A DNA stretch of 64,000 nucleotides, from contig FWCC01000004.1 in the NCBI GenBank assembly GCA_900169235.1, positions 124,001-188,000 on the forward strand. The letters run 5' to 3'. The position numbers were made by a program, and so were the translations under genes. The notes beneath the pieces are model-generated. The model was not told the origin of the DNA. It ran no database searches and saw nothing but the letters and a program-made list of their open reading frames with translations. The stretch comes from Zarea fungicola. Its lineage: Eukaryota > Ascomycota > Sordariomycetes > Hypocreales > Cordycipitaceae. Every line of letters begins with the position of its first letter. Positions within the stretch are counted from its first letter, which is position 1. Shown here piece by piece: positions 46,511 through 57,132 of the stretch.

Positions 46511-46883
46511 TGGTTAGTATAAACGGCAACCTTTGTTTGCTCTGCCTTTTTCACAGTTCATGGGCATCTTTTTCTCTGTTTGTTGAGCTAGAGATGTAGC
46601 CTGCTTGCATTTTGAGAGTACAGTACAAAGAGTTCAAGTAACACTTCTGAACACCGTTCTTGCCTGCACCTTTTGTTTGTTTGATATGACAGCGCTTGGT
46701 CATATTAATTTGCATCCATGCTCGGATTGTGATTTAATGCTAGATCCCCTAGAATAGAAACTATATAAAGCGGTCGAGTTCCCAGCATAGTCCATTCTCA
46801 AACAAGAATAATCAGACAAGAACAACTACACGAGCCAACAACCTTGACGCTCTGCAAAAGAAGAAGTGCAAAAGTCGCCCATC
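46511..46883. other. Spacer with the promoter of orphan C
   Basis: A 3' UTR for the 46007 gene, then a promoter with a TATA box at 46762-46770 and a short adenine-rich leader before the ATG at 46884. Confidence 0.55.
46762..46770 (+). promoter_or_regulatory. TATA box of orphan C
   Basis: TATATAAAG, 122 bases before the ATG at 46884; identical to the element before the 27433 orphan. Confidence 0.55.
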
Positions 46884-47246
46884 ATGAACAGCCTGATCAC
46901 CAAGGAATCTGTTGCAAAGTACAAGGCATTCCCCATGCTGTACATATCTGCCTATCCAAGCTTGATGTGTGAACACTCGAGCATTCTGCTGAGCAACAAC
47001 ATAGGCACGAATGCAAGTGGACAGTGGTTCATTTGCACGGAAAAGGATGGTCTGATTGTGCGCCCTCAGGGCAACACAATGCTTGGGTTTGGATGGACGC
47101 CCCGTCGATGGTTTCTGGAGCGCGACCGCGAAGCCATTGAAGCCTTCATCCGACAGGCCGCCCGACCAGAAGGAAGTATTCATGATTGGACCGCCTCAAT
47201 TCTGCATAGCCTGGAGACTATGGAATTGGTTCATTTCTTTGACTGA
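46884..47246 (+). CDS. Small orphan protein C of a four-gene array
   Basis: An intronless 120-aa frame starting MNSLITKESVAKYKAFPMLY; the ATG follows a TATA box and a short adenine-rich leader. No signal peptide. The middle has GQWFICTEKDGLIVRPQGNT, then LGFGWTPRRWFLERDREAIE, and the end is HDWTASILHSLETMELVHF, the same Trp-helix layout as its neighbours. Only three cysteines, no obvious catalytic set. Divergent relative of the flanking small genes by layout; function unknown. Confidence 0.68.
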   Translation: MNSLITKESVAKYKAFPMLYISAYPSLMCEHSSILLSNNIGTNASGQWFICTEKDGLIVRPQGNTMLGFGWTPRRWFLERDREAIEAFIRQAARPEGSIHDWTASILHSLETMELVHFFD

Positions 47247-48089
47247 AATGTCTTGAAGTGATCTGCTGACAAAAAAACTAGGCAGATTCATCGAGTCGGG
47301 TAGTTGATTGACACATTTCTCTTGTGTAAGCGCACATGTTTTTGGAGGTTTGATTGGACAATTAACAACGGTTCCATGCATAGATTGTATATGAATTAAT
47401 TTTTTTATTTCGCAAGAATATGGCCAAGTTTGGTATTTGTGCAAGTGTAATATACAGTATAGGTGTGTCAATATACGAGGCACAGCCTTTCGCGCCTCAG
47501 ACAACGCAGTATCTTAATAAGAAAGACTCTCTGGTGACAGCCAGTGGCTAAGTAAAGAATGTATAGAACTGGATTAGTGGAGTACATCATGTTCCAGACT
47601 GCATTCTCTGTGTAACCTCTGTTGGTCAGATGGCCAACGCCTGCGAATCATCCCAAGCTGGACGGCAGGAAATACAATGAATGGTGATTCACAGCGTAGT
47701 GCGGGTCATGCAGAGTATGAAATTACATCAGTTTGCAGTATTGAAGTCGTATCTACGCAGATTTATTCTCTGATCAAGTCTCGTGCTGGCCATACGCACG
47801 GTTTTGAGCTGCCACGTACCGTGTTGTACATGTTGCCAAGTGTACATCCATGCCCTTGACTATGCCTGGCATTGATGCTGTGCAACAATGTGTTTGCTTT
47901 GCAGAGCAAGGCATTGAAACCAAGGAAACATTGAAAATGTCACAAGCGGCTTCAAAACGGCAAATCTTGCACCGGCTCTATGGCTGTCAATCCTTATAAA
48001 AGAAAGACCAGCTGCCACTCCTTGTATGCGCGTCTCGATATTTAATAACAGCACCACCATCTACAAGACGACAAAAGGAGTCCATCATC
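47247..48089. other. Spacer with the promoter of orphan D
   Basis: AT-rich 3' region of orphan C, a 60-codon plus frame (47677-47859) without support, and the orphan D promoter with a TATA box at 47995-48002. Confidence 0.5.
47995..48002 (+). promoter_or_regulatory. TATA box of orphan D
   Basis: TATAAAAG, 95 bases before the ATG at 48090. Confidence 0.55.
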
Positions 48090-48479
48090 ATGGAAAAGTA
48101 CAGAGTATTCAGAATCATATTCTTGCACGACTCCTTGGCCATCTTCATCGAGACGGACAGGGCGACTGGTGGCGGCGAACTGTTTAGCTTCTGGGGGACG
48201 CCTGAGGAGCCCCAACACCAACTCGAGACCATCAACACAGGTCCAGAGAATCACCCATCGTATGCAGGGTCTCATATGATGGGCTGGATAAAGGAGGAAG
48301 ATGTCGCGACGGCGTGGGAGGAGTGCTACTCGATTGCCAGGGAGGAGGAGTCGGAGCGGGAGACTATCGAGGAGTGGTACCTTGCGTGTACGAATATGCT
48401 CGCGGCGAAACGCTTTGTTGTCCCGAAACCGTGGTGGCTGCTTCCGGGCGATAATCCAGAGGACCACGTATTCACATGA
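48090..48479 (+). CDS. Small orphan protein D of a four-gene array
   Basis: An intronless 129-aa frame starting MEKYRVFRIIFLHDSLAIFI; the ATG follows a TATA box and a leader of about 70 bases. The N-terminus is beta-rich (RVFRIIFLHDSLAIFIETD), then GELFSFWGTPEEP, the shared-type motif MMGWIKEEDVATAW, an acidic helix, and IEEWYLACTNMLAAKRFVV. Fungal proteins of similar size that I recall have the order short strand, [HW]-x-A-[IL]-[FY]-[IV] segment, D-[VI] helix, then xxW helix. Function unknown; no catalytic residues can be proposed with confidence. Confidence 0.72.
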   Translation: MEKYRVFRIIFLHDSLAIFIETDRATGGGELFSFWGTPEEPQHQLETINTGPENHPSYAGSHMMGWIKEEDVATAWEECYSIAREEESERETIEEWYLACTNMLAAKRFVVPKPWWLLPGDNPEDHVFT

Positions 48480-49851
48480 GGGTTTCTAAGATTTTCTAAA
48501 TGGCGTGTTTTGGTTACTTGGTATGGAGAGACGCACGAGCTTAATGTATGTCGCTACATGACTGGAATAGTTGGCATAGATCACGTAGATTTTAAATTGT
48601 TAGCAAATATCTATTCGGTTGGATGTTATCGAGATGCGCTTTTTGCTCGACAAGAGTTGATTTTGACTTCATGGTACGCTGCGGACCGAGTGCAGCCTGT
48701 GTCTGTACCCGGTATTCATATCTGCCGAGGACTGCGGCTTACATCAAGGCGCTTCCTCTTCTGAATACCCAGTTTTCATGAATTGGGTAGTTTTAACCTT
48801 TTAGGCTCATAGATTTGTTTAAGCCACAGGGATTGTGAATTTCATCCGTGCCCATTTGCTCGCGTGAGTCGCTCGGTACCCGAATAGGGCGGGTAAAGTA
48901 CCCTATTGGTGGCTGATGGCTGCCTATCTCTTGCTGACTTGGGCGCCGGATAGCATTTCATGCCATTCATTCAATCTCTTCTGCTGCCCAAATTCACGGT
49001 GACTTGGAAACTAAAAGCATCAGATTGGAAATGTCTTCTGGCAAGCAGATTTGACTTGGCAAAGCCCAAGTCGCCAGTCCCAACTGAGCAGGGACGTCCT
49101 GGGCATTTTACAGATCAAGCAGGCGGATAGAAACGAAATATGCGGGCTATGGATGTCTCTTGATTTATCCCCAGAATCCGTCATGCATTCCCCGCAGAGC
49201 TGCCTTATTTGTCACTTGTAGCCGCCACCATTGTTAGTCACAAGCCTGCGGAAAAGTTACCTCTCAGTCCGAACAAGTTGGTGTTCTTTGGGGACGCTGC
49301 TTTTGGTGGGCTCGAAATTATCATTTTCATGTTTTATCAACAGCATTTGCCTGATTACAATTACTCGGTCCAATTTGCCCTGTAGGTGTAATAATATTTG
49401 CTAGCTACTATGCTACTTGCTTGGTAGCTTTCTCCAAACAATTAACAACGTATCAAAGGGCCTACATTAGCTGTGGCGTTCAACTTCTGGTTAGTAAAAA
49501 CAGTTCATTTAGCATTTACGCCAGCTTTTAATTTTCGTTCACCAGCCCTTCCTCAGCCGTTGTTGTACTATGGCGCTTCTTCTTAACTAGCTAACGTAGT
49601 TTACGGCAACAGTCAGCCCGGCGCCGCGACACCCCGCTGCATCACCATGCTTTATCTGTCACCCAAGTCGCAAGGGCCTAGTCTGAAGTGATTTTACAAC
49701 TTCTAGCACTTACACGACCCTTTGCGAGATATAACCACTGCGTATTTGAAGATTACCTTTCGCTGTAGCATACCCGGGGCGCTTCCCAGTCAACCGCGCC
49801 AGCGCAACTACTTTCTGAGGACAGCCAACTTACAAACGACAATCACCGAGC
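48480..49851. other. Intergenic, right border of the accessory island
   Basis: An 84-codon plus frame (48510-48764) follows orphan D directly but has no leader, motif or splice support. From about 49500 on, the DNA looks like an ordinary promoter region for the 49852 gene. No gene called. Confidence 0.45.
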
Positions 49852-51343
49852 ATGGCTGCAGCTGTCGCAGCTGCCAATGCCTTTATGCGCACCATTGGCT
49901 TGCGCAGCACGGAGACCACAGAGAGGACCGCTGCCTCGCTCGCCAATGAAGAATCTCCTTCATCTTCCAGCAATGCGCCTCGGATTCTACCCGGCGGCGT
50001 CGTCCTCGAACACCACGAGGAAGATCCCAACGACCCATTCAATCGGCGGCGGCGCTCCTCTGCCAACACCACGAGCTCGACGGCTAACAACCACGAAGGA
50101 GCCCGTACAATCCAGCAGCAGCTTCAACAACAGCAGCAGGAACCGCTTGCCGAAGTTGAATCCGACCCCCTCTCCGTCTCCACCGCCATCATTGGCCTCC
50201 TCGCCGCCTCCAACCGCACTTTTCACGACGTTCAGGACATTAACTTTGCGCCGCGCACCCTGACTGCTAGCCTACAGAGGCTCCTCAATGTGCTCAAGTC
50301 GTTTAAGCTCACAGTCCAGCTTCTCTACAAGTGGCTCCGGCGCTTCGAGACCGGAGCGCTGCCGCTGCCGGACCGCGCGGCCCTGGTCGAGGTGGATGCC
50401 CTCATCGTCATCCTCGGCGAGGCCGTGGCGGCGGTATCCGAGGCGGGCACGCTGCTCGTCGACGTTGTGCGTGAAGCAATAACCGGTGGCGAGGTACCGC
50501 GACGGATATCCGATGTTGTGCCCGAGTACGCGGCGGCGTTTGTGGACGTGAGCGAGCGGATTGATCGCGTAGAACATCTCATTGCCAAGCTTCTTACAAT
50601 TTTTCAAATGTATGTTTTTTTTTTAAAAAAAAAAGGCCACTCTTTTCTTTTTCTTTTCACAGTCAAATGAAAATTCCAGAAAACGAAAAAAAAAAAAAAA
50701 GACTAATATCCTCAATAGAAGCTCCATCAACGAAGCCATGACCGCCCGTGCCGCCATCGACACCGTCCTTCCACAGATCATGGGCGACAACACCGCCCTG
50801 GCCGAGTCCATCCGCTCCATGCACGACATCTTTGGCGCCCGTGCCCTCATCCCCCCCTCGCGCCTCGCACACATCCTCGCGCGGCCCCCGCCCGGATACA
50901 GCATCCCCGCCGACAACGTCGTGCCGCTGCCCGACTACACGTCCGCGGTAGCCGACGGCCGTGGCGTACACCCGGACGGCTCCGTCACCATCCGGCCCCT
51001 GGGCTGGTCCCTCTTCGCCACGCTCACCATTGTAGACGTGGGAATCCTCTCCCTCGTCCCGCTCCCGTTCACGTCAGCCGAGCTGCGGTACGGACAGGTG
51101 TACTACACGGACGCCTTCTCGCGCCGCGTGGATCCGCAGCTCGCCGAGCTCGTGGAGATGCCGGCCAAGGGCAAGGCGGTGCGTCTGGCCCAGATTCTCG
51201 GCTTGCGCACCGAGGCCGTGACGCTGACGGATAATGAAAACTTTGCGCGGCGGGTCGGGCTGGAAATGGAGAATACGACGACGCGCTCGGGCGAGCCGAG
51301 GCCAAGGCTACAGCCTAGTATCATTATTGGAGGACAAACATGA
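49852..51343 (+). CDS. Conserved-looking helical protein, unidentified
   Basis: Exons 49852-50609 and 50719-51343 give 460 aa. The 109-bp intron (GTATGT, branch GACTAAT, CAATAG) keeps frame and contains a T10A10 tract. The N-terminus (MAAAVAAANAFMRTIGLRST) is followed by a Ser/Asn-rich and poly-Gln region (residues about 35-100), then helical segments: LSVSTAIIGLLAASNRTFHD, LLNVLKSFKLTVQLLYKWL and VDALIVILGEAVAAVSEAGT. The second exon continues with AMTARAAIDTVLPQIMGDN, LIPPSRLAHILARPPPGYSI, and a beta-looking end (GWSLFATLTIVDVGILSLVP). No signal peptide or true membrane helix. I do not recognise the family. The intact spliced frame and ordered C-terminal two-thirds argue for a real conserved gene. 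Confidence 0.82.
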
Positions 51344-51847
51344 TATCATAAGCCAACTGACTACACACACACAAACACACACACCTCCCTATCTGGGTAC
51401 TTGAACTGTCTTTCTTCCTCACGTTGGGCGTTTTGGGCCGGTTAACACGCTCGCAGTTGCGCGGGCTTTTTACATGTATCATGACAAATTGCAAAACACA
51501 TCGCAGGTAATGAGATTTTTTTTAAAAAAAAGTAAATGACACTTATTAAGTTTTCCGTTTCTTCTGGCGTGAGCAATAACTATTTAACCCTTTTTATGAA
51601 AAGTCTTCGCCCGTAGAAGAGGAGGGCGCGCGCCGTCAACGTGTATGTACTGTATGCGTTTGTTCATGATGCAAAATCCACTTCCGTTTTTGTGTGTAAA
51701 GATTCACAAATTCCATATACAAATTATCATGCATCCAAGGGAGAAAAGTGAAAATAATGAAACAACTAAAAGAGGCTAATCAAAAAAAGAAAATTAAACA
51801 GCCAAGTGATTATAGAAACAGTGGGCGAGAGTGAATGGTGGGAAGCC
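51344..51847. other. Convergent 3' region
   Basis: Holds an AC-type simple repeat just after the 49852 stop (51361-51384), a T8A8 tract at 51515-51530 and the 3' UTR of the WSC gene. No gene seen. Confidence 0.55.
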
Positions 51848-54800
51848 TTAGAACTTCAACTTGACCGGCGCCGAGGTTGTGGTCTTGGCCAAATAGTCCT
51901 TTAGCACGTACAAGCTAAGTCGGACACCAGCGCCGCAGTACTCTGTCTTGTTACCAGGGCAAAGGAACTTGCAGTCGGTGCTGCTCACATTCTTGCCAGG
52001 CGTCGGCGCAGACTGTCCACCGTCGAGTCGCAGGGCAGGGCCGCACCAGCATTCTTGTCCGTATTCGACACCAGCAAAGTTGGCGCCATTGCACTTTTGC
52101 AAGCACTTCTCAATCGACATGTCGGTGGCATTGTTGTATACCTGGCTGGCCAGGAGACGACCCTTATTCGGCTCCGAGAAACAACCGTAGTATGTGTAGT
52201 TGGCGTTGCCTTCACTAATGACGGGGCCAGTGGGAGTGGGCTTGACTGATGTCGTCGAACTCGACGTCGTGGTAGTTGTGGTCGAGGACGTAGTAGTAGA
52301 GCTGGTGGTAGTTGATGAAGTAGTTGAAGTCGTACTAGGCGAGCTTGATGTAGTCGAGCTGCTGGTGGATGACGTTGTTGAAGTGGTGGATGGGGTTGAG
52401 CTTGTCGTTGTAGAGGACGTCGTGGAAGACGTAGTTGAAGTCGTGCTGGGCGTGCTTGACGTAGTCGAACTGCTAGTAGAAGACGTAGTAGAAGACGTGG
52501 TTGAAGTTGTGGTTGAAGTTGTGGTTGAAGTCGTAGTAGGCGAGTTGGATGTAGTCGAGCTGGTAGTGGAGGACGCCGTGGTAGAAGTCGTTGCTGTGCT
52601 TGATGTGGTTGTGCTAGTGGTAGTCGTGGTAGTCGTTGAGCTGGAAGTCGTGGTGGAACTACTGCTGGATGGCGTGGTCGTGGTCGTAGTAGTAGTCGAA
52701 GATGTGGTACTGGATGTCGTGGCCGATGTGTTTGGAGGGAAAGTGGCGCCCGAGGAGGACGAAGGCGTGCCGGCCATGTACAGCTCTAGGCGGTTACCGG
52801 CGCCACAGTACTCGGATCCATCGCCAGGGCAAGTAAACGAGCAATCAGCTTGCTTTGCCTGAACGGATCCAGGGTTAAGCGTGTTACCACAGTAGCACTC
52901 TCGGCCATACTCAACACCAAAGTAAGTTGAGCCCTTGCAGAACTGGGAGCAGGACTCGAGCGTCATCTTGTCATCAGCATATGTGCTAGCGGAGAGGGCA
53001 CGCATGTTGGTCGCCTCGGTCCAACAGCCCTGGAGTTGCCACGAGCCATTGACAACTGGCTTCCTCGCAGGGCCAGTTGGCGTGGGGGTAGCGGATGAAG
53101 TAGTGGTGGTGGTTGAAGTAGTGGTGGTTGAAGTAGTGGCGGTGGTAGAAGCGGTAGTCGACGTGGCGGAGGACGTAGTGGAGGATGTCGTGGACGTATT
53201 AGGCGGGAAAGTGGCGCTGGTAGAAGTAGGTGCCATGGCCATGTACAGCTCGAGACGGCTGCCAGCACCACAATACTCTGATCCGTCGCCAGGGCAAGTG
53301 AAAGAACAATCTGTCTGTGTAGCTTGGACCGACCCAGGGTTCAGGGTATTCCCGCAGTAGCACTCTCGGCCATACTCCACACCAAAATAGGTTGAGCCCT
53401 TGCAGAATTGGGCACACGACTCGAGAGTCATTTTGTCGTCAGCATAAGTGTTTGCAGAGAGGGCACGCATGTTGGTCGCCTCGGTCCAACAACCCTGAAG
53501 CTGCCATGCTCCGTTGACAACCGGCTTCCTGGCAGGACCAGTCGGCGTGGCAGTAGCTGTAGTGCTGGTCGCTGTGCTACTGCCTGTCGAGAGAATCGTT
53601 GAGGTTGAAGATGACGGTGTGTTGCTGCTTGCACCGAGTTGGTAGACATTGAGACGCGAAGGACCACCACAGAATTCGGTGCCGTTGTCGTTGCAGACCA
53701 TATTACAGCTTGATTGAGGTGCAGATACAGCCCCAGCAGCCAGAGCATTACCGCACCAGCATTCGCCACCATACTCAACACCCGCATATGTGTAAGAGCC
53801 CAGCTTGCAGGCGTTGACACAGTTTGCGACTGTCTTCTTGGTCGTTGCGGCACCATTGGCAAGGGCACGACCATTGGTGGCCTCGGTATAACATCCAATG
53901 CTGTTATATCCCGCAACGCCAGGGTTCACGCTGGGCGGCTGGGGAGGTCCAGTTTCAGTACCAAGAGAGTCCACAAAGAGGGAGATATAGCTAGCGGTGC
54001 CATCGCCGTTACCACCGCAATATTGGTTCAAATCACCGCCGCATTCAAAGTTGCAGTTGCTGTCGTCCACTTGTTTAATGGGGATATAGTTGCCAGCCCA
54101 ACACTCAGTATGATACTGTGTGCCACAGTAGAGATACTTTCCAGCAGCGCAAGCTGCGATACACATAGCGTTGGTGTTTAGGTTATTGCCGTACAGTTGG
54201 GTCTGGAGCTGACGGCCCGGGTTGTTTTCAAGGAAGCAACCCTTGTAACGGTACTGACCCTGGCCATTAGGCAGCAGAGGCGGTGCTTGTTCTGCAACAG
54301 CGTTGCAGAAGAACTGAAGGATCTGCTTGCCCAGGTTGGGATCATTAGTGTTGATGGTCCAGACAGCGGTACCATTCCGAGGGTCGACATTCCATTGTGT
54401 CTTGGGAGCACTGCAGGTAATTACAGCAGTACCACTCTCACCAGGTGCGAGAGAGGTACCCTCCGCGAGGTCAACCTGGTTAGCAGCCTGTATAAGTCCT
54501 CCCACCCCAAACGGAGGCTTCGAGACTGTCAGCGAGAGCTTAACTCCGCCCGAGGCAGCGCCATTGGTAACGCGGAATTTGAGGGGAAGAGCCTGGTTTT
54601 CGGTAACATTACCAAAGGTGAAAGGAGTGGTGGGAGAGAATGGCACCCAACCCGTTCCATCAACGGTCTGGAACTCAAAGACGGCCTTCGCTGCAGGGCC
54701 CGAGGAGGCGGCAAACGAGACTGACTTGGTACCGCCATCAGACACAATCTTGATGAAGCCGGAATAGGTTCCGGCAACAGACGAGTCGAAGACGACGTTA

Positions 54801-57132
54801 ATAGTAGACGTGGCGTGGCCATCGAGACTGGTAGGAATGTTCTGGATGCGGAATTGGCCGACAACCAAGTCACCCTGTCCCGACCAGGTGGAAGTAGGTC
54901 CACTAGCATTGTTGGCGGAGTAAAACACGTTCTGGATAGTAAGCTTGGAGTTGCCCAGGTTATTAATGAGAAACTGCTGAGTAACACCATTGGGATCATC
55001 GCCCGTGACAACGGCATCAAAGGTGACGGTGTTGGGAGCAACGTCGAGAAGAGGTGCAGTACTCTCGCCAGTACCGGTAAGACGAGCGTGGCTGTTAATG
55101 CTGTAGCCAGCGACACTATTTGTGGTATTCACAACAATATCAGCGGAAAGGAAGCCAACCTTGGTGGGAGCGAACTTGGCCTTGACTTGGAACGTGCTGC
55201 CCTGGGCAACATTGAAGGGTACGGGTGTGCTGCCGGAGAGAGCAAAGTCTGTCGAGTCACTCAGCTCGATCCCGGTAACGGACAGGGCGATGAGAGCAGT
55301 GCAGGTGACTGCCTGATCGGCGGTAGGAGATTGGACGTTTGCGGTGCCAAAGTCGGTAGGCGAAGTACAGTTGAGAGGAGAGTTGACAGGAGATCCGTAG
55401 GCGTAGACATAACCTAGCCCGGTGCCGATGTATACAATGCCGTCACCAAAAACGGGGCGGTAAAACTTGTTGACGCCGGGGATGCTGAAGGAGTTGATCA
55501 TGGTCATGGTGCCTCCATTGGGAACAGCACTGTAGATTCGCAAGCCAAGACCCTGGACGTCGGAAACCCAGAGAAGACCGGTGCCGGGCTGGCCGTTGAG
55601 CGAAGTGGTAGTGCCGTGGCTAACTCCAAGAATGTATGCATTTGTCTCGGCGGTGGTGGCAACCTTGGGGAAAGACAGGACGCCATTGACGCATGAGTAT
55701 TTGAAGACGTTGGAGGGATGCTGGATGACATTGATGTAAATGTAGCCTCCATCAAGAGGGTATACACCAGCACCGGCGTAGACGGAATTATCGTTTTGGA
55801 AAACCTGAATCACAGCATCGCGGCTGTCGGCACCATTGCGATAGCCACCGAGGTTGTCCAAGTTGAGCCAGTACGTTTTGCCACTCTTGCCGGTAATGAC
55901 ACCAACTCGCTTGATATCACCGCAGGCAAATTGGGGAGGCAGCAAGACAAGAGGGGAGCAGCCCAAATCCTTATCGGCACCATCGAGTGCCTGCTTCTCC
56001 CAGGGCATAAAGAAGTCGACAATCTTGAGGCTGCCGTCAGCCTGAACGGTCATGTGGACAGCAGACTCCTCCTGGGAGGTAGGAGGCTCAAAGCCCTTGA
56101 CTGGGATGTTGGCGAGCTGGGAGGCATAACCGTTGCCAGTGGCGAAAAACATGGAACCGGCATTGTCAGAAGCAAGGCCACCGCCGGACATCCAAACGCC
56201 GCCACCCTTGACGGTGGTGGGAACATTGGCGCCTTCGGTAGCCCAATGCTCAACAAGTTGACCAGTAGTCTTGTGCCATCCAATGATCCAGCCACTAAAG
56301 TCATACTGGACGCAGTGGGAAGCGAAACCGGCGTAGACGTAATCTCCCAGGTGCAGCAGGCCAGGGCGCTGATGGTGGATACCGCCAGTGAAGATGCGAT
56401 CCGGGTTGTTGGTGGCCGGAGTATTTTCCAGGTTGACGGGAAAGTTGGGTCGTTCCGACAAGTCGTTGACATTAATGGCGTGCACGTAGTAGCGACCAGC
56501 AGGTTTGCCCTGTGGCGTGTTGAGAATGGTCTGGTCGACGTATGTTTTCGCAGTCAGGTAAAGTGTATCGGTGTCCGGATCAATGACACCCGTAGCAGTG
56601 ATACCGATGTTGGGGTTGATGTCGACACATCCATCAAGGTCCGCCGTGAGGAAGGGAATATGCAGATTGCGCTGGGCGACGATTTCGCCAGTTTTGGCGT
56701 TCATCTTGTATAGGTTGTTCTGAGTGGTGGCCCAGTAGACATATTGGGTGGTGCCACCGCTGGGCGTATAAACGAGAGGCTGAGAAAAGATTTGCTCGGG
56801 GGCACCGCCATAATTGCCAGGCAAGAGAACTTTGAAGAGTTGTCCAAACTGATTACTGCCAACAACGGTGGGGTCCATGTTGTGGTTCCTAGAGAATGAT
56901 GGTCAGAGATAATATGCCTTCAGTGGCCAGAGTAGAGCAGGGTGCAGCAGGATTCATGAACAAAACAACCGAATACTCTAAATTGGACCAGGAGAACAAC
57001 TAAAACTTACGTCTGGTAACCAGACCTGGAGTTGTCACCACCCCAGGTAATTGTGTCGGTACTAGCCAGACCATTGGCGAGGCCGACGAGGCCAGCGGCG
57101 CCGGCAAGCAGCCATGCGCCAACACCCTTCAT
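51848..57132 (-). CDS. Secreted multidomain protein: PQQ-like propeller, ASH-type domains, five WSC domains
   Basis: Exons 57132-57011 and 56888-51848 give 1720 aa; the 122-bp intron (GTAAGT, CTCTAG) completes a Thr codon. A signal peptide (MKGVGAWLLAGAAGLVGLAN) leads into a beta-propeller of about 450 residues with repeats such as QPLVYTPSGGTTQYVYWATT, GITATGVIDPDTDTLYLTAK and GVWMSGGGLASDNAGSMFFA. About residues 545-890 form ASH/choice-of-anchor-D-like beta domains (FGTANVQSPTADQAVTCTAL, LDVAPNTVTFDAVVTG, TFGNVTENQALPLKF). Five Cys-rich WSC domains follow near 919, 1034, 1166, 1323 and 1603 (GCWTEATNMRAL, FGVEYGRECYCGN and ECWCG patterns). Ser/Thr linkers lie between them, the longest about 1426-1593. 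WSC domains bind glycans. No GPI tail or membrane helix ends the protein (APVKLKF), so it is probably wall-bound or secreted. Confidence 0.93.
52776..53570 (-). repeat. Intragenic tandem duplication of a WSC cassette
   Basis: The third and fourth WSC domains and part of their Thr-rich linker form two DNA copies offset by 465 bases: one from about 53241 to 53560, the other from about 52776 to 53095. Many differences fall at third codon positions, so protein identity is higher than DNA identity. This is the youngest-looking expansion of the five WSC domains. Confidence 0.8.

Noticed and set aside
52200..52862. Long plus-strand frame rich in Val/Glu opposite the WSC gene
   Set aside because: It is the antisense shadow of the Thr/Ser-rich linker: ACN/AGC codons read backwards give Val, Glu and Leu repeats.
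55718..56713. 331-codon plus-strand frame
   Set aside because: Shadow of the WSC gene's propeller region on the opposite strand.
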